Assembly (NCBI GenBank): GCA_942491525.1
Contig: CALOBW010000044.1
Location: forward strand, 124,001 to 188,000
DNA from: CAYWBU01 sp942491525
GTDB taxonomy: Bacteria; Desulfobacterota; Desulfomonilia; UBA1062
Length of the DNA stretch: 64,000 bases
Direction: 5' to 3'
Made by a program: the position numbers and the translations under genes. The stretch's first letter is position 1; every line of letters starts with the position of its first letter. Under the pieces are notes generated by a model that worked only from the letters and a program-made list of their open reading frames with translations, did no database searches and was not told the origin of the DNA. This document shows, in pieces, positions 38,231 through 46,804 of this stretch.

Positions 38231-38596
38231 ATGTCAAAAAGAATTATGTCAGTTGATGACTCAGCCAGCATCCGCCAGATGGTTTCCTTTACCCTCAAAG
38301 GCGAAGGTTATGATGTAGTTGAAGCTGAAGATGGCCAGGATGCCATCAACAAGCTGAACTCCGACTTGGTTGACCTGATCATCACAGACCTTAACATGCC
38401 CAACATGAACGGCATCGACCTGATCAAAGCTGTCAGACAGGATCCGGCCAAGAAATTTCTACCAATCATCCTGCTGACCACCGAATCCAACAGCGATAAA
38501 AAATCAATGGGCAAGGAGGCCGGGGCAACCGGCTGGATCGTGAAGCCCTTCAAACCCGACCAGCTGCTGGCCGTGGTCAAGAGGGTTCTGGGTTAA
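38231..38596 (+). CDS. cheY: CheY-type chemotaxis response regulator
   Basis: 121 residues. Closest of the window's receivers to true CheY: MSVDDSASIRQMVSFTLK, Asp53 in LIITDLNMPNMNGIDLI, Thr-Thr in ILLTTES and lysine in WIVKPFKPDQL. AGGAG precedes the ATG. Last gene of the operon; cheA and cheW are not present in the window. Its end overlaps convergent csrA by four bases. Confidence 0.9.
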   Translation: MSKRIMSVDDSASIRQMVSFTLKGEGYDVVEAEDGQDAINKLNSDLVDLIITDLNMPNMNGIDLIKAVRQDPAKKFLPIILLTTESNSDKKSMGKEAGATGWIVKPFKPDQLLAVVKRVLG

Positions 38597-38832
38597 GACT
38601 TCTTCTTAGGCTTGACGAGACCGGCAACACTGGAGAGCAGATCGGTGGAAACATTGGCGGCCAAGCGGTTCTCATCCTGAATCTTGAGGTAAACCTCTTC
38701 ACGGTGCACTTCCACATCACGAGGAGCCTGAATACCCAGCTTGACCTGGTTACCCTTGACCTCAACAATGCTGATCTGGATGTCGTCACCAATGGCAACC
38801 GTCTCTCCGACTTTCCTTGTCAGTATTAACAA
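38593..38832 (-). CDS. csrA: Carbon storage regulator CsrA
   Basis: 79 residues, MLILTRKVGETVAIGDDI at the start and GIQAPRDVEVHREEVY in the core, both diagnostic of the CsrA/RsmA RNA-binding dimer. It starts with TTG at 38832, six bases after GGAG. The leader contains two GGA motifs (AGGAG and CGGAT), so CsrA could bind its own ribosome site. It lies 31 bases after flgK; the common neighbours flgL and fliW are missing here. Confidence 0.95.
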   Translation of the reverse strand: MLILTRKVGETVAIGDDIQISIVEVKGNQVKLGIQAPRDVEVHREEVYLKIQDENRLAANVSTDLLSSVAGLVKPKKKS

Positions 38833-38863
38833 TCCGCTCTCCTATGGCACGGCTATTACATTA

Positions 38864-40621
38864 TTATTTTACGGAAAGCAATGTCTGGAACATCTCGTCC
38901 GCGGTAGCGATCAGTTTGGCGGCAGCCTGATAGGCCTGCTGAAATTTCAGCAGCGTGGTCATCTCTTCATCCATATTGACGCCCGTGACCGACTCCTTGC
39001 GCTGGGTAAACTGAGATAGCAGGGTGTTGTTATAGGACTCATTCATCTGGGCATTCTGGACATCAACGCCCACCCCGGCCACAAATGAACTGTAGTAGGA
39101 ATCAATGGTGGTCTGGTTGCCGCCCATGGTTACCACTTTGTCCTGCAGCGCTGAAATTGCAAGGGAGACACTATTATCACCCGGGGCCACCCGGTTGGTA
39201 TTATCCAGATAGCCGCCGGCAATTCTTTCCGGATCAGCCGCGATCTCGGCACTGACATCGATGGTCTGAGTCAGAGCGGTCGCATTGGTCACATCATCGT
39301 TCCAGCTGAAGAAGCTGTTAACGCCCAGGATGGCCAGCGATCCGTCGGATGTGCCGCCGGCCGCAGGCTTGATGGCAAAAGAGTTGTTGCCGGTGGCCTG
39401 CAGCTGGAAAAATCCGTCCGCATTCAGGCTGGCAACCACCTCGCCACCGCCAATCTCAAGATTGATCTCATCAATCAGATCCTGCACCGTATCACCGGCG
39501 GGATCGATATTGTAGGTGGTCGCATTTCCGGCCGCATCATAGGTCACGATATCAAAGGATCCGGTGGCATCGTAACGGCTGCCGAAATGGAAATCCGTGC
39601 CCAGATTGTCCGTTGCCGCGCCTATCTCAGTCGTACCGACCATGGAAGTTACCGGCTTCAACCCGGCGCCCTCTGAATGCAGCGAGTTAACCTGCCAGAT
39701 AAGCTCCTCAGTCAGGGTGTTGAGATCCGCAACATAGCCATCAACCTTTGAATCGCGGACATCAATCCAGCCGCCGATCTTACCGGAATCAAGCTTCTGG
39801 GTCACATTGATCTGACGTCCCGAATCATCATTCCAGACCACATCGGTATGACCGGTGGTGGTGTTGCGCTCGGTGCTCATCCTGTAGGACTCAACTCCCA
39901 GCACCAGCGGCGTACCGCCCAGAATAAAGACCTGCACCTGCCCGGAGGTCTCCTCCTCGTAGTAGTTGATATCCATATAGGTGGAGAGCTCCTCCAGCAG
40001 ACGGTCGCGGCTGTCGCGCAGATCGTTGGCATTCATGACGCCCTCGATCTCACTGCTGGAGATACGCAGATTGAGGTCGGCAACCTGATCGATCAGAGAG
40101 TTGACCTGATCCACGGATGACTGGATATTGCTGTCCAGCTGATTCTGATACTGCCGCAGATTATAATCGATATCCTTGATGGCCGAAGTGAAATTCTGGG
40201 TCTTGGCCACCAGCGCCTGGCGCTCGGGCATACCGTCCGGATTGTTGGCCAGATCCCCCCAGGCGTTCCAGAATTCGCCCAGCAGATGATTCAGTCCGTA
40301 CTCGTCACTCTCATTAAAGATCATCTCGATCTCTTCCATGGAGTTCTTCTGGGTACTCCAGAAGTTGTAGTCCGAACGTTTCTGATTAACCTGATCCGCC
40401 AGGAAACGGTCATAGGCCCTTGTAATCTCCTGAGCCTTGACGCCCGTGCCGAGCTGCCCCGGCCCCATGGTGATCGGATTGTTGGGTTGGATTCTCAGCG
40501 ACTGCCTGGAGTAGCCCTCAGTATTGGCATTGGCCAGGTTGTGCGCCGTAACCTCGATGGCCAGCTGGGATGCATAGAGCGACCACCGCGCAATATCCAG
40601 TGTTCCACCTATGCCCGGCAT
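38864..40621 (-). CDS. flgK: Flagellar hook-associated protein 1 (FlgK)
   Basis: 585 residues. N-terminal rod/hook motif SLYASQLAIEVTAHNLANANTEGYSRQ and C-terminal coiled region (GVNMDEEMTTLLKFQQAYQAAAKLI) are the conserved D0 helices that pack in the hook-filament junction. The middle (about 330-480) is variable, surface-exposed. The ATG follows the flgN stop after one base. Secreted by the flagellar export apparatus with FlgN as chaperone. Confidence 0.95.
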   Translation of the reverse strand: MPGIGGTLDIARWSLYASQLAIEVTAHNLANANTEGYSRQSLRIQPNNPITMGPGQLGTGVKAQEITRAYDRFLADQVNQKRSDYNFWSTQKNSMEEIEMIFNESDEYGLNHLLGEFWNAWGDLANNPDGMPERQALVAKTQNFTSAIKDIDYNLRQYQNQLDSNIQSSVDQVNSLIDQVADLNLRISSSEIEGVMNANDLRDSRDRLLEELSTYMDINYYEEETSGQVQVFILGGTPLVLGVESYRMSTERNTTTGHTDVVWNDDSGRQINVTQKLDSGKIGGWIDVRDSKVDGYVADLNTLTEELIWQVNSLHSEGAGLKPVTSMVGTTEIGAATDNLGTDFHFGSRYDATGSFDIVTYDAAGNATTYNIDPAGDTVQDLIDEINLEIGGGEVVASLNADGFFQLQATGNNSFAIKPAAGGTSDGSLAILGVNSFFSWNDDVTNATALTQTIDVSAEIAADPERIAGGYLDNTNRVAPGDNSVSLAISALQDKVVTMGGNQTTIDSYYSSFVAGVGVDVQNAQMNESYNNTLLSQFTQRKESVTGVNMDEEMTTLLKFQQAYQAAAKLIATADEMFQTLLSVK

Positions 40622-40622
40622 C

Positions 40623-41027
40623 TCACACCCCCGCCTTGATTACACTCTTGTAGAGCCTGGCCTTCTGACCGGTCTTGTCATAACCGTTCTCCAGGTTCTT
40701 AAGGAAAGGTGCCAGCTGCAGGTCGATGTCGCTGAGTTTCTGTTGAATCAGATCCTTGGACATCTCATTGAGAGCGTTGGCCTTCTTCCAGAGCCCGACC
40801 AGCTCCTGCTGCAGAGCGCGCAGTTCAGCCACATCCTCGGGCACATCCATATCTGAACCGGCTCTGTTCTTGATGATCTCATTGATGAGATGCTGCTTGA
40901 CCGGCATGGACTCTTCCAGCTTTTCGACATCCCCCTGCATCACAAACTCCACTTCCGTCTGCAGGTGACCAACCAACTGTCCGACCAGCTCTTTTTCTCT
41001 GTTGAATTTTACGATCATCTCACTCAT
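40623..41027 (-). CDS. flgN: FlgN-family export chaperone
   Basis: 134 residues, all helical, with the family pattern: EKELVGQLVGHLQTEVEFVMQGDVEKLEE, then a central helix and a final KNLENGYDKTGQKARLYKS. Binds FlgK (and FlgL) before export. It lies directly upstream of flgK and has a possible sigma-28 promoter of its own. Confidence 0.85.
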   Translation of the reverse strand: MSEMIVKFNREKELVGQLVGHLQTEVEFVMQGDVEKLEESMPVKQHLINEIIKNRAGSDMDVPEDVAELRALQQELVGLWKKANALNEMSKDLIQQKLSDIDLQLAPFLKNLENGYDKTGQKARLYKSVIKAGV

Positions 41028-41053
41028 GGTCCTACTCCCGACACCTCATTAAC

Positions 41054-41080
41054 TTATCGGCGTCCATATCTACTTAATGA
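41054..41080 (-). promoter_or_regulatory. Possible sigma-28 promoter before flgN
   Basis: On the minus strand GCCGATAA (41054-41061), a perfect sigma-28 -10 element, with TCAT (41077-41080) 15 bases upstream where TAAA is expected. The -35 part is weak. It would allow late flagellar expression of flgN-flgK apart from the flgF promoter. Confidence 0.5.
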
Positions 41081-41359
41081 CTATTCATCCTTGTTATTCG
41101 CCATGATCTGCTGCTGCAGCAGGGTGGCCAGTCCGCTGCCCTCGCCCTGAGCCGAAGCCCGGGCCACTTCCATGTAGAGCATATCCTTAAACATGTCTCC
41201 GGCAACCCCCCCGCCCATGCTGGAATCCTCAATACTCTGCCCCATAACCTTGAGCAGCTGATAGGAGAACATGGTCTCAAACTCGCGGGTAGCCTCTTTC
41301 ATGGCCCGGTCCGGATTGTTTGACTTCAGATGATAGAGTTGTGATATTCCGCTGATCAT
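41081..41359 (-). CDS. flgJ: FlgJ-type rod-binding protein without muramidase domain
   Basis: 92 residues, only the rod-binding domain: AMKEATREFETMFSYQLLKVMGQSIEDS, then GGVAGDMFKDMLYMEVARASA. Enterobacterial FlgJ carries an additional C-terminal peptidoglycan hydrolase, which is absent here, as in many other phyla; a separate hydrolase must open the wall. GGAGGT precedes the ATG, which overlaps the flgI stop by four bases. Confidence 0.9.
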   Translation of the reverse strand: MISGISQLYHLKSNNPDRAMKEATREFETMFSYQLLKVMGQSIEDSSMGGGVAGDMFKDMLYMEVARASAQGEGSGLATLLQQQIMANNKDE

Positions 41360-42435
41360 ATAACCTCCAGATCCGCGTAAAGCGCACCGGTCTGTTTGAT
41401 ACTCTGCAGGATGATTACCAGGTCGCGCGGGGTCACGCCGATAGCATTCAGCGCCCCGACCAGATCGCCAATGGTTGTGCCGTGCGGCAGAACCACCAGG
41501 CCGCGACCGCCCTGGGTGACCTCGATGCCGCTCTCCGGCGTCACCGCCGTCTGACCGCCGGCCAGCGCCCCGGGCTGCGACACCTGGGATGCCTCATTGA
41601 TCTTGATACTGAGATTGCCGTGGGCGATGGCCACGGTGGATAGTTTGACGCTGCTGCCCATCACCACCGTGCCGGTGCGCTCATTGACCACCACCTTGGC
41701 ATAGGTGTCGGGCGTGACATCCAGCGCCTCCAGGCTGGCCACAAAATCAACCACGCCATACTTTTCCGGAATAGTGACCTTGATGGTCGAGAGATCACTG
41801 GCCTTGGCCGTGCCCTCGCCCATGTGGCGATTGATGGTACTCACCAGCCGTTTAACTGTCGTGAAGTCCGGGTTGTCCATAATCAGGGTCAGCTCGTTGC
41901 CCATCTCAAAGTCAAGCGAACGTTCAACAATGGCGCCATCCGGGATGCGGCCGACGGTCGGGAAATTCTGAGTCATGCTGCTGCCGCTGGCAGCCCCGAC
42001 GGCAAAGCCGCCCACCGAGATCGGACCCTGGGCCAGCGCATAGATCTTGCCGTCCGCCGCCTTGAGCGGGGTGGTGATCAGGGTGCCGCCGTTAAGCGAA
42101 GTTGCATCCCCCAGCGATGAGATGGTCACATCCAGCTGCTGGCCGCTGCGGGCAAAGGGCGGCAGGCTGCCGGTCACCATGACCGCCGCCACGTTCTTGA
42201 CCTTGAGCAGGTTGGGATCAACCTGGACACCCATATTCCTGAGCATGTTGGCCAGCGAGATGATGGTAAACTGGGAGCCGGACTTGTCGCCGGTGCCGTT
42301 CAGACCCACCACCAGGCCGTAGCCGGTGACCTGGTTTTCGCGCACGCCCTGGATGTCCACCAGATCCTTGATGCGCACCGCCATGGCCGGCTGGGTCAGC
42401 ATCATAATAAGCAGAGCTAAAACTATCTTTTTCAT
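41356..42435 (-). CDS. flgI: Flagellar P-ring protein FlgI
   Basis: 359 residues with signal peptide (MKKIVLALLIMMLTQPAMA) and family signatures RIKDLVDIQGVRENQVTGYG, GLVVGLNGTGDKSG, and C-terminal TTIGDLVGALNAIGVTPRDL. Periplasmic bushing of the rod. GAGGT before the ATG. Ends in the ATGA overlap with flgJ. Confidence 0.96.
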   Translation of the reverse strand: MKKIVLALLIMMLTQPAMAVRIKDLVDIQGVRENQVTGYGLVVGLNGTGDKSGSQFTIISLANMLRNMGVQVDPNLLKVKNVAAVMVTGSLPPFARSGQQLDVTISSLGDATSLNGGTLITTPLKAADGKIYALAQGPISVGGFAVGAASGSSMTQNFPTVGRIPDGAIVERSLDFEMGNELTLIMDNPDFTTVKRLVSTINRHMGEGTAKASDLSTIKVTIPEKYGVVDFVASLEALDVTPDTYAKVVVNERTGTVVMGSSVKLSTVAIAHGNLSIKINEASQVSQPGALAGGQTAVTPESGIEVTQGGRGLVVLPHGTTIGDLVGALNAIGVTPRDLVIILQSIKQTGALYADLEVI

Positions 42436-42444
42436 GATCTACCT

Positions 42445-43137
42445 CTAGAAGGGCCAGACCTTGTCGGCCACGCGCGAGAGCCAGCCGCGCTTCTGCTGGT
42501 CACCGATCAGACCGGCACCGTAGTAGTCCAGCTTCAGATCGGATACATAAGTTGACATGGTGGTGTTGTTGGGCGAAATATCCGACGGCCGCACAATGCC
42601 CGAGAGCAGGATGTACTGCACCTCGGAGTTGACCCGGATCTGCTTCTTGCCCTCAATCAGCATGTTGCCCGAGGGCAGGATTCTGGTCACCCTGGCCGCC
42701 ACCACCGCCGAGACATCCCCCTTGCGGGAGGTCTTGCCCTCGCCGTCAAACTCGCTGCTGGTGGAGAACTCAACCGTGGGCGAGATGTCGGTGCCGAAAA
42801 TGGATGACTTATCCAGCGGAATGCCGAAGAAGCTGGTCACGCCGCTCTGGGCCTTGTTGGTGCGGTCAGCCTCGCTCTTGGCCTCCTTGTTGGCCGACGC
42901 CGACTCGACGATCTGCACGATCACAATATCGCCCACCCGACGCGCCTTGGAATCCGAATAGATATCCATCATGCGGGCATCCTCGGACCAGAGTGAACCG
43001 GGAGCGGCAGCCGGAGCCGGCATGACCTCAGTCACGGGCGGCGCCAGCGGTTCAATTTTTACCTCATCAGCCTTCTGGTGGGCACATCCTGCCGCCAGGA
43101 AAACTGTTACGAGCAATAGCATGTCGCGAATCTTCAT
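42445..43137 (-). CDS. flgH: Flagellar L-ring lipoprotein FlgH
   Basis: 230 residues with lipobox FLAAGC. Conserved segments: GSLWSEDARMMDIYSDSKAR, VGDIVIVQIVE, and a C-terminal ILLSGIVRPSDISPNNT. Outer-membrane ring around the rod. Three consecutive ATGs; the third (43137) is preferred since AGGAG lies six bases before it. Confidence 0.95.
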   Translation of the reverse strand: MKIRDMLLLVTVFLAAGCAHQKADEVKIEPLAPPVTEVMPAPAAAPGSLWSEDARMMDIYSDSKARRVGDIVIVQIVESASANKEAKSEADRTNKAQSGVTSFFGIPLDKSSIFGTDISPTVEFSTSSEFDGEGKTSRKGDVSAVVAARVTRILPSGNMLIEGKKQIRVNSEVQYILLSGIVRPSDISPNNTTMSTYVSDLKLDYYGAGLIGDQQKRGWLSRVADKVWPF

Positions 43138-43146
43138 CATCATCTC

Positions 43147-44046
43147 CTAAATCTCAACTTCTACCCGGGAAGGAGCAATTATGGTGCCAAAGACCTGGCG
43201 GCCCGAGCGGATGTTCTTTACCGGGATGCGCTGGTCCTTGGAACCGTCACGCAGCGCCACGCCGCGGTCGGAAACGATCAGATTATTGACTCTGGCCATG
43301 ATAATGACGGTATCGCCGCGCGCCACCAGCGGCATCATCTCGACACTGCTGCTGTTGATGGGCATCCCGGCCGCCAGGGCCCGCTTGGCGCGCATGCCCA
43401 GACATTCAGCGGGAGTCATGACCACCCGGGGGAATTCGGAGATATCCAAAGGTTTAAGCTCAAGATTGCCGGGTTGGATCACGGCCTTGGCCGGCACGCC
43501 CTTGGATACCGGTACCGGCGCAATCACCCTGATCCGCCCGGAGATGTGCAGGCTGCGCGAGTTGCCGAAGCGCAGCTTCAGCGTTGTAGGCCCCAGCAGA
43601 TCGTCGCGCTCGGAAAATTTTGCCTCGAGCCTGTAGCGGTCGGCCTCAGGCACCAGAACTTTTTCCGGCACGTTGACCTCTTCAACCAGAATCCGGCCGC
43701 GCCCCTTCCAGGGCGAATACTGCATAACCGCATCTTTGAAGATCGCTTCCAGCTCGCCGGCGCTGACCTCCACCATGCGGCGACTGACCTGAACAGCATC
43801 AGCCCCGCTCAGCTCCACGTCGGCAGTCAGACGATTCCTGATAAAACTTGCCGAGAGCGTGATGCCCGTCTGTGGCGCCCTGATCAGCACCAGCTCTTTT
43901 AGCTCCTGGTCGCCCTTGACCTCGGCCACATCGCCCAGCAGCACAGACTCGCCGCTCACATAGGCGCGCTCCTTGAGCACCACCTGAGCCGCCAGCAGCG
44001 GCAGCGGCAGCAGCAGAAGGCAAATGCTGAGCAGAAGCCTACGCAT
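43147..44046 (-). CDS. flgA: P-ring assembly chaperone FlgA
   Basis: 299 residues with signal peptide. The C-terminal SAF and ChapFlgA domain carries IQPGNLELKPLDI, LGMRAKRALAAGMPI and VARGDTVIIMARVNNL. It helps FlgI polymerise in the periplasm. The ATG at 44046 is four bases after GAGGT; an overlapping GTG at 44049 is possible. Starts within the flgG stop region. Confidence 0.93.
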   Translation of the reverse strand: MRRLLLSICLLLLPLPLLAAQVVLKERAYVSGESVLLGDVAEVKGDQELKELVLIRAPQTGITLSASFIRNRLTADVELSGADAVQVSRRMVEVSAGELEAIFKDAVMQYSPWKGRGRILVEEVNVPEKVLVPEADRYRLEAKFSERDDLLGPTTLKLRFGNSRSLHISGRIRVIAPVPVSKGVPAKAVIQPGNLELKPLDISEFPRVVMTPAECLGMRAKRALAAGMPINSSSVEMMPLVARGDTVIIMARVNNLIVSDRGVALRDGSKDQRIPVKNIRSGRQVFGTIIAPSRVEVEI

Positions 44047-44048
44047 CA

Positions 44049-44837
44049 CTACCTCACCAGCTGGCTGACGGTCTGCAGCATGGTGTCGGCGGTACGGATG
44101 GTACGCGAGTTCATCTCATAGGCCCGCTGACTGGCGATCATGTTAATCATCTCTTCAACCGCATTGACATTGGACTGCTCCAGGAAGCCCTGGGCGATGG
44201 TGCCGTAGTTGTCGGTGCCGGGCGTACCCTGAATGGGCGCGCCTGACGACGCGGTCTCAACATAGTAGTTGCTGCCCACAGCCTTGAGGCCGGCATCATT
44301 GGTAAAGAGGTAGGTCGGAATGTCGGTCTCGGCCAGCACAACCTCAGGGTTGGTGCCGGAGAAACAGACCAGATGACCTTCGCCGGAGATCTCAATCTTC
44401 ACCGTATCCGAGGGCACGGCGAACTCGGGCTGCAGGATATCGCCCTGGGAGTTGACGATCACCCCGTCGGCATTGATCTTAAAGGCGCCGTCACGAGTAT
44501 AGTAGTCGGTGCCGTCGGAGTTGACCAGGAAGAAGCCCTTGCCCTCAATGGCCATATCGAGCTCATTCTTGGTCTCCAGATAGTCGCCCTGAAAGAACAT
44601 CTTCTGCACCGAGACCGGGCGGGTACCCATGCCGACCTGCACACCGGTGGGCCGGGCGCCGCCGGCGGCATCCGGCGAACTGGAACTGCGGATATTCTCA
44701 TAGAAAAGATCTTCAAACTCGGCCCGGCTCTTCTTAAAAGAGGTGGTCGAGGTGTTGGCAATATTGTTGGCCACCACGTCAATCATCAGCTCCTGAGCGC
44801 TCATACCTGTTGCTGCGGTCCACATCGATCTAATCAT
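44049..44837 (-). CDS. flgG: Distal rod protein FlgG
   Basis: 262 residues, standard FlgG length. N-terminal MWTAATGMSAQELMIDVVAN and C-terminal NAVEEMINMIASQRAYEMNS are the D0 helices; the rod-specific stretch ARPTGVQVGMGTRPV is present. AAAGGAG precedes ATG 44837. Second gene of the flgF operon. Confidence 0.96.
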   Translation of the reverse strand: MIRSMWTAATGMSAQELMIDVVANNIANTSTTSFKKSRAEFEDLFYENIRSSSSPDAAGGARPTGVQVGMGTRPVSVQKMFFQGDYLETKNELDMAIEGKGFFLVNSDGTDYYTRDGAFKINADGVIVNSQGDILQPEFAVPSDTVKIEISGEGHLVCFSGTNPEVVLAETDIPTYLFTNDAGLKAVGSNYYVETASSGAPIQGTPGTDNYGTIAQGFLEQSNVNAVEEMINMIASQRAYEMNSRTIRTADTMLQTVSQLVR

Positions 44838-44849
44838 CTCATATCTCCT

Positions 44850-45584
44850 TTAAAGGGTTGCGCCTACGTTTCTAATTGAAAAAGAATAGGTGTCATCAAA
44901 GGTCTTGATGACCTTCTGGAAGGATTCAAAGGCTCGCTGGGTGTTGATCAGGTTGACCATCTCCTTGACGGGCTCAACATTTGAACTTTCGATGGCGCCC
45001 TGCTGAATGGAGGCGCTGACCTCGACCTGCTGCGCACCTTCGCGGATCTTATAGAGCCCCAGACCGGCCCGCTCAATATCGGCGCTGTCAACGCCGGCAA
45101 CCTGCAGCCGGTCAAGAACCTGACCATTCTGACGGATGGTGCCGTCGCCCTCAATGAAGATGTCACCGTCACCGATGGCAATCTCGCCGCCCTCGCCCTG
45201 CACCAGGAAGCCCTGCTGAGTGACCAGCAGCCCTTCGGGTGAACGGCCGAAAGATCCGTTGCGGGTCAGGCGCTGGCCTTCGGGGGACTCAACCACGAAA
45301 AAACCTTCACCCAGGATGGCCACATCCAGAGAGTTGCCGGTCTCATGCAGACCGCCGCTGGAGAGATCAGTATAGATATTGCTGGCCAGCACATCCACCG
45401 GCACGCGCTTGAAATCGCCTTCGGCCAGCATGGCAGTATCCAGCTGTCGCGAAAACTGCGAGATCTGCATCTCATCTCTCTTGAAGCCGGTCGTATTGCT
45501 GTTGGCAACGTTGTTCGAAATCATTGCCAGCCGGTCCTGCATCACATTGGCGCCGGCGGCGGCTGTATAAATTCCCTGGTCCAT
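44850..45584 (-). CDS. flgF: Proximal rod protein FlgF
   Basis: 244 residues, N-terminal QGIYTAAAGANVMQDRLAMI with NNVANSNTTGFKRDE, and C-terminal EPVKEMVNLINTQRAFESFQ. Shorter than FlgG and first in the operon, which fits FlgF. A GGAGGG ribosome site precedes the ATG, and a consensus sigma-54 promoter lies about 24-39 bases upstream of the ATG. Confidence 0.92.
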   Translation of the reverse strand: MDQGIYTAAAGANVMQDRLAMISNNVANSNTTGFKRDEMQISQFSRQLDTAMLAEGDFKRVPVDVLASNIYTDLSSGGLHETGNSLDVAILGEGFFVVESPEGQRLTRNGSFGRSPEGLLVTQQGFLVQGEGGEIAIGDGDIFIEGDGTIRQNGQVLDRLQVAGVDSADIERAGLGLYKIREGAQQVEVSASIQQGAIESSNVEPVKEMVNLINTQRAFESFQKVIKTFDDTYSFSIRNVGATL

Positions 45585-45607
45585 GTTGACCCTCCTGGCC
45601 CCTATTC

Positions 45608-45623
45608 AGCAATAAGGGTGCCA
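45608..45623 (-). promoter_or_regulatory. Consensus sigma-54 promoter of the flgF operon
   Basis: Minus strand TGGCACCCTTATTGCT, a perfect match to TGGCAC-N5-TTGCT. Predicted start near 45597 gives a short leader before flgF. It places the rod, ring and early hook genes in the sigma-54 class. Confidence 0.9.
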
Positions 45624-45688
45624 AGGAGCCAAAAGGCGCCGCTGGAGCTGTTTGAGGCTCTGAAACGGCAATATTTACCAGAAAGGCG

Positions 45689-45730
45689 GGCTCATTTTTC
45701 CTGAGCCGAGACGGGAGGGCGAACCCTCCC
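45689..45730 (-). terminator. Tandem hairpins after rex
   Basis: On the minus strand GGGAGGG-TTCG-CCCTCCC (45713-45730, with a stable TTCG tetraloop) directly after the rex stop codon, then GGCTCA/TGAGCC (45689-45707). Neither has a T-run, so termination may be partial. Confidence 0.5.
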
Positions 45731-46356
45731 TACTTGGAGACAACTTTGATTTTAAAGGCCAGCGAGAAGAGCGACGGCATCAGATTGACATTCTCAATGG
45801 AGACGTGCGGCGGCACCCGCAGATTGATGGGCGCGAAGTTCCAGATCCCATTGATCTTGGCCGTGACCATGGCGTCGGCCACCTGCTGGGCGGCATCGGC
45901 CGGGGTGGCAATGATGCCGATGGAGATGCGTTCACGCTTGACGATCTCATTCATGCGCCCCAGGGGCCAGACCTTGACGCCGTTGACTTCAGTATCCACC
46001 AGCGCCGGATCACTGTCGAAGAGCGCCTTGATAATAAAGCCCTTGGACTCAAAGCCCCTGTAGTTGGTCAGGGCATGCCCCAGACTGCCGACGCCAACCA
46101 GCGCCAGGTTGGTGCCGGCCGAGATCCCCAGGGCATCTTCCAGCACCAGCCGGAAACTCTGGGTAGAGTAGCCGAAGGAAGAGCTGTAGATCTTGTCCAG
46201 ATACTTGATGTCCTGACGGATTGTGGAGGGGGTCAGATCCAGGGCCGAAGCGATCATGTTTGATGAAACCCAGCGCGAACCCTGCTCCTCCATATGAACG
46301 ATGTACTCATAATATAAAGGCAACCGCGACGATACTGCAGAAGGAATACTTGCCAT
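45730..46356 (-). CDS. rex: Redox-sensing transcriptional repressor Rex
   Basis: 208 residues. N-terminal winged helix (1-75: SSNMIASALDLTPSTIRQDI), then a Rossmann NAD(H)-binding domain with GVGSLGHALTNYRGF and the conserved FDSDP and ATPADAAQQVAD, and a C-terminal swapped helix. Senses the NADH/NAD+ ratio and leaves its operator when NADH is high. GGAG is five bases before ATG 46356. A candidate operator is found at 2648-2665. No good site is seen before rex itself. Confidence 0.95.
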   Translation of the reverse strand: MASIPSAVSSRLPLYYEYIVHMEEQGSRWVSSNMIASALDLTPSTIRQDIKYLDKIYSSSFGYSTQSFRLVLEDALGISAGTNLALVGVGSLGHALTNYRGFESKGFIIKALFDSDPALVDTEVNGVKVWPLGRMNEIVKRERISIGIIATPADAAQQVADAMVTAKINGIWNFAPINLRVPPHVSIENVNLMPSLFSLAFKIKVVSK

Positions 46357-46533
46357 TATCACTCCATTATAATTATATTTTATTAAGGATATAACTTTTC
46401 ATATATAACCTGTCAACTTCTACAATCGGACACTAAATTAAACAATTACAGGGCTGTCAGTCAACCAATCTGTGCTCAATAATTTCACAAAAATCAAGCA
46501 GCAAAGCATTTATAAATATTTACAAATTGCAAC

Positions 46534-46560
46534 TAAAGGTTTGAACACGGCCACCGAAAA
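46534..46560 (+). promoter_or_regulatory. Sigma-28 promoter of the flgM operon
   Basis: TAAAGGTT (46534-46541), 11 bases, ACCGAAAA (46553-46560), close to the consensus TAAAGTTT-N11-GCCGATAA. Located 38 bases before the first ATG. It means FlgM is made in the late class by the sigma factor it inhibits. Confidence 0.75.
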
Positions 46561-46597
46561 GGGGAAGTAAGGGTACCACTTTATAAAGGAGCAGCCG

Positions 46598-46804
46598 ATG
46601 GAGGTCAAAAGCATCTATGTCAATAACATCATGAAGGCCTATGAGAAGGCCTCTCCCAATCACGCCTCCCGCAAGAACAGCAACTCAATTGTTGATTCGG
46701 TATCAATTTCACCGGATGCGGGCAAAAGACTGTTTGGCGAGATGATGGAGCAGACCCTTGTAAAGTCTTTGGGGGAAATCCCTCCCGACAATGAAAAACC
46801 ATGA
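46598..46804 (+). CDS. Small protein with FlgM-like N-terminal motif
   Basis: 68 residues. Begins MEVKSIYVNNIMKAYEKA and contains DSVSISPDAGKRLFGEM, which is the sort of N-terminus seen in longer FlgM proteins (DxVxISxxA). It lacks the sigma-28-binding helices, which are in the next gene. AAAGGAG precedes the ATG; the stop overlaps flgM by four bases. It could be a co-factor or the detached N-terminal export part of FlgM; not established. Confidence 0.7.
   Translation: MEVKSIYVNNIMKAYEKASPNHASRKNSNSIVDSVSISPDAGKRLFGEMMEQTLVKSLGEIPPDNEKP

Noticed and set aside
46470..46500. Rex autoregulatory site upstream of rex (TTTCACAA half-site)
   Set aside because: The left half-site matches at only four of seven positions; not convincing.
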